Assembly: GCA_028023455.1 (NCBI GenBank)
Contig: JAQFVV010013093.1
Location: 62,001 to 126,000, forward strand
DNA: 64,000 bases
Direction: 5' to 3'
DNA from: Epiperipatus broadwayi
Taxonomy: Eukaryota > Onychophora > Udeonychophora > Euonychophora > Peripatidae
Positions 57,907 through 64,000 of this stretch are shown piece by piece; positions within the stretch are counted from its first letter, which is position 1; each line of letters starts with the position of its first letter. The position numbers and the translations under genes are program-made. The notes under the pieces were generated by a model. It made no database searches, was not told the DNA's origin, and saw only the letters and a program-made list of their open reading frames with translations.

Positions 57907-59460
57907 TGTGAGCAATAAAACAATTTGTTTATTTTTTAATTAACTAAGAAGCACTTTATCCAAATTCCTAATTGTAAACTAAGACAATATACAGTATCAC
58001 AGAACTAGTTGTTACGCCAACTCCCAATATCAATTATTACAAATCAAAATAGGCTTAAATATTATTTACATTAAGTAGATTTCACTTTACTTTAAAGGAT
58101 CAAATAAAAATCAGATCAGTATATATCCATGCATAAAATTATATTTTTGAAATATATAAATTATAATCAGTTTTAATTTTACAAATATTACATATAAATA
58201 CATTTGAAATGAAGAATTTTCCAAACACCATACATTTTTAGCAGCTTACCAATTAGATATTGATATTGTGAGACCTGCATATTATTTGTATACAATGCTA
58301 GGAGAATTCTTCACTCCAAATATATTACATGATATCTTGCACTTTTAAATTTTAATAGTATATATGTGCAAAAAGATATTTACTATATGAAATTCACAAT
58401 TGCTAATTTGTTGCCTTTTATATATTTCAAACATATAAAAATTTAATTAATTTTATTTTATATAAATCTTACTAATTGGATTAAATATACATAAAACATG
58501 CCCAGTTATCTGAATGACACATTACATGACTATATCTTACAATATTTCTTATGAAATCATTTAAGTGCTTCTATTATATCATTATTTAACAAGAATACCC
58601 CAAATTCTGAATTTTGAACAACAATTCAAGGTTCATTGGAATATTTTTAGGAAATGCTTTTTATCAGCTTTGTCAAGTCTCAATGCCACTAATCACAAAT
58701 AAGTATAAGCTTGGATATTATATATATATATCACAGATGCTATTTGATTTATTATATAACATCATATATTTAATTGTTTTTCATTGTAAGAGTTTTGTAA
58801 GCTTGATTTGGTAGAAATTTACATTTACAAGCAAAATAAATTGTAATAAATTAATAAATGTTTGAATATATAAAAAGAGAAGAGGCTTTCATTGGTTTAA
58901 ATATCTTTATTCTACCTTAGTGCTTTCAATATTTCCCAGTATCATAATCAAAGCTTTATGAATTAACTCAGCTAAAATCTAGTATTATCAGTACTTGTTT
59001 ATTGTTTATCAGCTTTGCATAAAACTTAATTTGTATATAGAAAAATCTTTATCTTTCTGACATTTTTTTTTCAGTTTTAATTAAATTTATGTGAGAATAT
59101 ATATATATATATATATATATATTGTAATAAGACAATAATTATTATAATTAATTAATTAATTAATTATTAATCCATAGTAGATATTTTGTTTGATATATAC
59201 ATATAAAGCAAACAAACAAATATATAAATTTATCCAACTAAATTATAGAATTTTTATTATAAGAAGACAAAAGAAACAATGGAACAACTTTTCATCTTTT
59301 TATAAATTTTAAATAGTATCTCAGCACAATATACTATTTATATATAAAACAGTATATTTCAATATCCTATATTACAAAGGCAGAAATAAAATGATAAAAG
59401 ATATTTGTTTTGAGCATTCTAATTTTTGTGTAATAATGCATATCAATAAACTAATATAAT
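57907..59460. other. AT-rich stretch, nothing recognised
   Basis: A short (TA)n lies at 59098-59123 and an 'attaattaatta' tract at 59142-59165. No gene. Confidence 0.5.
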
Positions 59461-60009
59461 ATTAATTGGTGCCAATTTAATTTGTGCTCATGTCCATTCT
59501 AAAATCTAAGGCCAGCCAAAACCACCATAACACATCTAACTGATAAATGTCATAAATATTGAATAAAGTACTTTAAATTCATATTTTAGAAATTATAAGC
59601 TGATAAAAATAATATGCTTTATTTCATATGGGCATATAGTATAATCTTTTAATATTTGGCAATTATAAGCTTGGTTTGATCAGACTTCTGCATCTTTTGA
59701 ATGATCCTTCAGATCAGTCAAGCCATCCTTTTCCCTCTCCACATATTCTGGCACTTTGCATTATCATATTTCATATATTGTATGAAAATAATTTTTTTTT
59801 TAAAAAAATCCTTAATAAAATAAAGCATATTATTTTTACTAGTGTTTTCTTCAAGATTTGTGATGATGGTGTTTTGATTGCATTTTTATATTGGATTATT
59901 TCCATAATCTAATGTAAGTATTGAATGTCTTTAGAAAAATTTAACTTTATTAAATATTTCAAATACATTCAACTGTTAATAATAGCACATCAAACAGATT
60001 AGTATATGC

Positions 60010-60055
60010 ACAACATTTCAAGAGGTATTATTCTTCCCTCTTTTTCAAGTGTTGC
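60010..60055 (-). ncRNA. Degenerate hammerhead-like core, PLE-3 left arm
   Basis: On the minus strand 'cttgaaaaag' is followed by a short stem (aggg.../...cctct with mismatches) and then 'tgaaatgttgtgc', matching the right arm and the solo tail. GAAA is intact here. Confidence 0.4.
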
Positions 60056-60101
60056 TGGCCTGACCAGTGACAGTACAAGTATAGAATTCAAATCTATGCC
60101 T

Positions 60102-60530
60102 TTATATTCTTGAATATTGAATTTTAAATAATGCTCCAACCAACTGAGCCATCCTGCCAAAGGCAACAGTCAGTAGAAATTTCATATCCCTACCTATGAG
60201 GTTCCCCCTGATTTTTCCATTATTACATGCATTATGTATAGTCTCACTAGGTTGGCTTATGGGAATGTTCACTATTTTCATATGAGCAGCTTCTTTAAGA
60301 TTTCTTCTTTGTACCTTTTCTTCTCTATCCAATATTTTGGTAACCTAATTAAACATATGTTTATTGACACATACATAGTCTGCTCTCTTATGTTCTTGCA
60401 AGTGCTTTTCAATGGGACAACTGGTCTCACCAATATATGTTCTTCCACATTTACATGGTATTTCATAGGAGCAGTTTTTGCAAAAGAAAAGGTCTATATA
60501 GAACAAACTCTTATTAAAATAGTCATCCAT
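60102..60530 (-). pseudogene. PLE-3 GIY-YIG end, left arm
   Basis: Frame 60530-60345 contains CSYEIPCKCGRTYIGETSCP and IEKHLQEHKRADY, a textbook GIY-YIG core with both halves (YEIPC, TYIGE) and the R/H..EH helix region. In the next frame (60332-60102) the C-terminal tail continues (ILDREEKVQRRNLKEAAHMKI, in place of the usual 'ILD.E..W..R...EA..I'). It then runs without a stop into the tRNA-like module (FGRMAQLVGAL). A frameshift at about 60340 separates the two. The RT is absent. Confidence 0.8.
60105..60165 (-). repeat. tRNA-like module within PLE-3, left arm
   Basis: On the minus strand 'aggatggctcagttggttgg' is a clear A-box region. The B-box equivalent is degraded to 'gcatagatttgaattc' here. 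Confidence 0.5.
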
Positions 60531-60589
60531 CAGCTTTATTAAGTAAATCTTAAATAGATAACAAAAAGAACCTTAAAAAACAATTATTG

Positions 60590-61110
60590 GTACTGTTGTC
60601 TACCCATACATTCCAAAAATAGCAGACAAATTAAGGAAAATTTGCAATCAGAATAACATTGGAACAGATTTCCAGAACTATACCACATTACAATGAATTT
60701 TAAGATCTACAAAGGCTAAACTTGAAATGCTAAAAAGAGAAAACTGCATCTATAAAATGCCATGCAAATGTGGAAGAACATATATTGGTGAGACTAGTCA
60801 TCCCATTGAAAAGTGCTTGAAAGAATACACTGATTAGAAGAAAGAAAACAGATGTGTCAAGATAGCAAATCATGTATATGCCAATGAACATATGTATAAT
60901 TGGGAAAATACAAAAATATTGGATAGAGAAAAGAAGGTACAATGAAAAAAATTTTAAAAAGCTGCTCACATGACAATGGCAAACAATCCCATAAGCTAAC
61001 TTAGTGTGACTATATATATTGTATGAAAACCACTATCCAACTTTGCTCTTAAGAAAAATGGGAAAATCAGTAAAAAAACTCATAGATAGATATATGAAAT
61101 TTCTATTGAC
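60590..61110 (+). pseudogene. PLE-3 linker and GIY-YIG end, right arm
   Basis: With frame repairs the plus strand reads YIPKIADKLRKICNQNNIGT (from about 60606), the standard PLE linker before the endonuclease. Then come CIYKMPCKCGRTYIGETSHP and IEKCLKEY (60745-60825), the GIY-YIG core, and NHVYANEHMYNWENTKILDR (60868-60925), the tail. Stops occur near 60690, 60833 and 60945. The arm reaches further into the linker than the left one. It is followed directly by the tRNA-like module at 61115. Confidence 0.8.
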
Positions 61111-61114
61111 TATT

Positions 61115-61215
61115 GCCTTTGGCAGAATGGCTCAGTTGGTTAGGGTGTTACATTAGAATTCAATACTTAAGAATATAAGGATCCAGGTTCAAATCCCATG
61201 CTAGTACTATCACTG
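61115..61215 (+). repeat. tRNA-like module within PLE-3, right arm
   Basis: 'ggcagaatggctcagttggt' then 'tagggtgttac' (A box and D arm), and 'ggatccaggttcaaatccca' (a near-consensus B box and T arm) about 50 bases later. The region between is AT-rich and does not form a clean anticodon arm. It is the best preserved of the three copies. Confidence 0.6.
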
Positions 61216-61221
61216 GTCAGG

Positions 61222-61270
61222 CCAACAACACCTGAAGAAGAGGGGGAAATAATACCTCTCAAAACATTGT
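61222..61270 (+). ncRNA. Degenerate hammerhead-like core, PLE-3 right arm
   Basis: 'acacctgaagaag' (close to CUGAUGA), stem agagg...cctct, then 'caaaacattgtg'. Flanking 'caac' can pair with the 'gttg' form seen in the solo copy. Confidence 0.45.
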
Positions 61271-61564
61271 GCATATATTAACCTGTATGATGTGCTATTA
61301 CTAATAATGGAATGTATTTGGAATACTTAAATAAAGTTACATTTTTCTAAAGACATTTAATACTCATATTAGATGATGGAAATATTCCAATATAAAAATG
61401 CAATTATTATTATTATTATTATTAGCGTATAATTTCTAAAATATGAATTTAAAGTACTTTTATTCAATATTTATGTCATTTATCAATTGGAATGGCAGTG
61501 GTTTTTAGATTTCAAAATGGCCATAAGTGCAAACTAAATTAGGACCCATTAATGTACTAGTCTC

Positions 61565-64000
61565 ACATTATGAGTATTGAAAATTTAAAAGATCTAAAAA
61601 GAGATTATATTGTTAAATGAACAAATAAAATAGAAATAAAAACGCTACATGTCAGAAGCTTTGACATAAATTTGGAAAGACCTTTGCCCTTCAGAGAATT
61701 AATAGCGATTTTTTAAAAAAAAAAAATATGTAGTAGTATTTAATTAGATCTTTATAACATTAATTAAAGTTTTGAAGTTTTAAATTGCTTTATACTATTA
61801 AAATCTATTTCATCTTAATATTTCACCTTTATTTATATGTTTTTTAATAGTTCTTGATTGGGAAATATATTCATTCGTTATACTTTCGTTTTGTTTGAAA
61901 CCAATCTTTCTCTGTTTTCCATGATGTTTATAACTACTGAATCAGACTTCAACATTTTTATAAACACTTTACATGAAGTCCATTTTAATACTTTCATGTA
62001 TATTATGATTAAAGCATAATGCAAATAACTATTAATATGATTTTATAGATTTTTATTTGAATAATTAATTCTCTTAAAATAGTTTATCGATATCTACTGC
62101 CTTTTATGAGTTTTAAGACTTTGTTCACCTAATATATTTTTTTCTTAAAATATGAAAAATATTTTTTGAATCAGTTACATAATTATAACATAACTTATAT
62201 AGTATATAAGACATCTCAAAATTTGATAAATATTTTTGTTTGAATTATATTTTATAAGATGTAGACTGCATTTCATTTTTGCTTTAAAAATATTTAACAT
62301 TTTTATTGATTTTGTTTTATAGCTGTTTACAGTGTAACGATTCCATTCTTTAGGAATACACTTAAAAATCAATTAATCCTAACAGTATTTTTTATAAATA
62401 TAAATTCAAAAAATGTTCAATCTACAATTTAAACTAAGAAAGAATAAAGTTTTTTTATCATTATAGCTCAAACTAACTCATTTTTTAACTTATTTCACAA
62501 TTTTTGGAATTTTTGAAACGATTATATTTTAATTTCTATGTATATTATAATTTTATGTTAAATTTTGATTTTGTAGTATTATGTACGATCTCTATAGAAT
62601 TTGTAACTATTGTGAGAGTGAAGATAGCAGATTGATAAAATGGAATAAGAACTCAACATTCTTGGATCGATGATCTATTGAGTAAAATAAAAATATTTAA
62701 TTCGGTCATCTGAATGTAAGTATAGTGCTCCAAACTAATATTTGAGTGTTACATGTCACCTGTTTCCTCAGCAATTAGGCATATGACTATTCCTGTAAGG
62801 TTAAACAAATTTTAAAAAAAGATTTTTTTTTTTTTAAAAAAAAAAAGAAATTTAAAATACTGATCTAAGATAAAAAAAAATTCCTTTTCTTTTTTTAATT
62901 TTTTTCATATTTTATCCCAGAACAATTTTGATTATATTGCACTATTTTATATAAATTTTTAAATGGATTTTAAATTCATTTATTGCTAAATATTTTGTAT
63001 TTAACAAGTCTATAATATCTATCAAATATCAAAAATTGGATTTTTTTTAATATTTTAAAAAAATATATTTTGAAGATTGGTAAGTATTATACCCTTTTCT
63101 CCAAATAATTCATTTTTCTCATTTACAAATAACATTTTCAAATTAAAGCAGTGATAATCTAAAAATTAGATGTCGATAATAAAATTCAACAATGAAAAAA
63201 TCGTTTTTTTTTTTTTAAAAAAAACTATTTCTTAAACATTCACACACACATATTAATTCATAATTTTAGAGAACCGTAATAAAATGTTCTAGTCATTAGT
63301 TTCAATAATTTAAACATGTAAAGATGGTTCCTAATTGACTGTGTGCAATCTAGTACTTTATACAGAAGATGACATCAATCAGAAACTAATCTGGAATGTG
63401 GATGGCATTATTATCTAAAGTTTATTGAATACTCGTAATTACATTGATGATTAGAATAGAATAATATGTCAGTTAAATGTAAATTAAGAACATCATGTGG
63501 TGTTTTGTTACTCTTTGCCCCCAGTATCTCATGATGGGTATATAGGAAATAGTACATTATTCAGTTATTTATTTGTTAATAATATTGCATATCTAACATT
63601 ATGCATTGATAAATTTGCTATCAGTATAATTTATAAAGTTATTAAAACCATTGTTTTTAAGGTTACCTTATAAATTAAAAATTGAAAGTTTATTAACATT
63701 GCACTTGTAATATTATCAATGTATTTAAATATTCACTCCTGATATTACAATATCTCAGTTGTAGTTTATTAATAATCCTAGACAAATGGATGGAATAGTA
63801 TTTGTGGGTTCTTATATTGTAATTGTGTTGTATTATACTAAATGGAGTGGTCAGTGCTATAGTAAAGTAGATTACTGTGCTATGTTTTTGTTAATAAAAA
63901 TACCAAACTAACATTATGCATTAATATATCTGTAATATGTTGAAAAGAGGAGCTATATAAGATTATTTAAAGCATTAGCAATTTATGTTATCTTGTAGAT
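61565..64000. other. AT-rich stretch to window end, nothing recognised
   Basis: Poly-A/T-rich DNA with a few short frames of compositional type (for example 62372-62175 on minus). No repeat arm, RNA gene or exon is seen. Confidence 0.5.

Larger units (their letters stand above)
59472..61560. mobile_element. Large palindrome containing fold-back PLE-3
   Basis: Two PLE 3' ends face outwards from about 60540-60725, forming arms 59878-60540 (minus) and 60725-61400 (plus). Outside them a further 130-bp inverted pair continues: 'aaatctaaggccagcc' type text at 59480-59610 against 61425-61560, including 'aaattcatattttagaaatt' and its complement. The left arm carries an extra block of about 270 bp (59612-59877) with no counterpart. 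The outer pair may be the terminal repeats of a separate fold-back element into which the PLE inserted. Confidence 0.8.

Noticed and set aside
60234-60542. Plus-strand 102-codon frame and the minus-strand 60969-60730 frame
   Set aside because: Antisense of the PLE-3 GIY-YIG coding strands in the two arms; composition and position match the shadow pattern.
61115-61215. Possible functional tRNA gene
   Set aside because: A and B boxes are good, but no anticodon stem or acceptor stem can be formed, and the same unit recurs in other PLE-3 tails.

Overview
This window looks like repeat-dominated, non-coding nuclear DNA from an invertebrate animal. It is very AT-rich (roughly three quarters A+T by eye), with long TA, TAA and GATA/GACA microsatellites and one 500-base assembly gap. 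I found no complete host gene, rRNA, functional tRNA, CRISPR array or bacterial-style operon. The repeat mix fits a metazoan: Penelope-like elements (PLEs) with GIY-YIG endonucleases, RTE-clade LINEs, a second LINE type with an apurinic-type endonuclease, hAT, mariner and Tigger/pogo-like DNA transposons, many MITEs and tRNA-derived SINE heads. A lophotrochozoan or cnidarian is possible, but I cannot name the species.

Layout. 1-2.1 kb: AT-rich DNA ending in a decayed PLE reverse transcriptase (RT). 2.1-9.4 kb: copy A of an undescribed repeat of about 2 kb, split by three insertions: a fold-back PLE (2919-4855), a 5'-truncated LINE (about 5571-7402) and a 1516-bp hAT with a perfect 8-bp target duplication (7674-9189). 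9.4-11.9 kb: a decayed gag/ORF1-like coiled-coil frame. 11.9-14.4 kb: copy B of the 2-kb repeat, which lacks all three insertions but carries its own MITE. 14.4-21 kb: hairpins, microsatellites, two decayed RTE copies and a cluster of MITEs. 21-25.5 kb: mostly empty, with microsatellites and tRNA-like SINE heads. 25.6-29.2 kb: the best-preserved LINE of the window, enclosed by trinucleotide arrays. 29.4-29.9 kb: gap. 30-37 kb: an RTE 3' end, SINE and MITE copies, and a decayed relative of the 25.6-kb LINE. 38 kb: GIY-YIG end of another PLE. 40.9-43.3 kb: a second fold-back PLE with RT and GIY-YIG. 43-54 kb: the quietest part, with a Tigger-like element, a MITE and three weak candidate host coding pieces. 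54-57 kb: RTE 3' half, and a decayed mariner interrupted by a PLE tail. 59.5-61.6 kb: a third fold-back PLE, whose 3' region contains a tRNA-like module.

The most interesting signals are comparative. At least three PLE lineages lie as head-to-head 3' ends, so each carries a terminal inverted repeat. All four PLE 3' ends that can be read carry a degenerate hammerhead-ribozyme-like core. One PLE family has a tRNA-like sequence fused into its tail. The two 2-kb repeats give natural empty sites for three insertions. Nothing here forms a working gene set; the window is a record of nested transposition.
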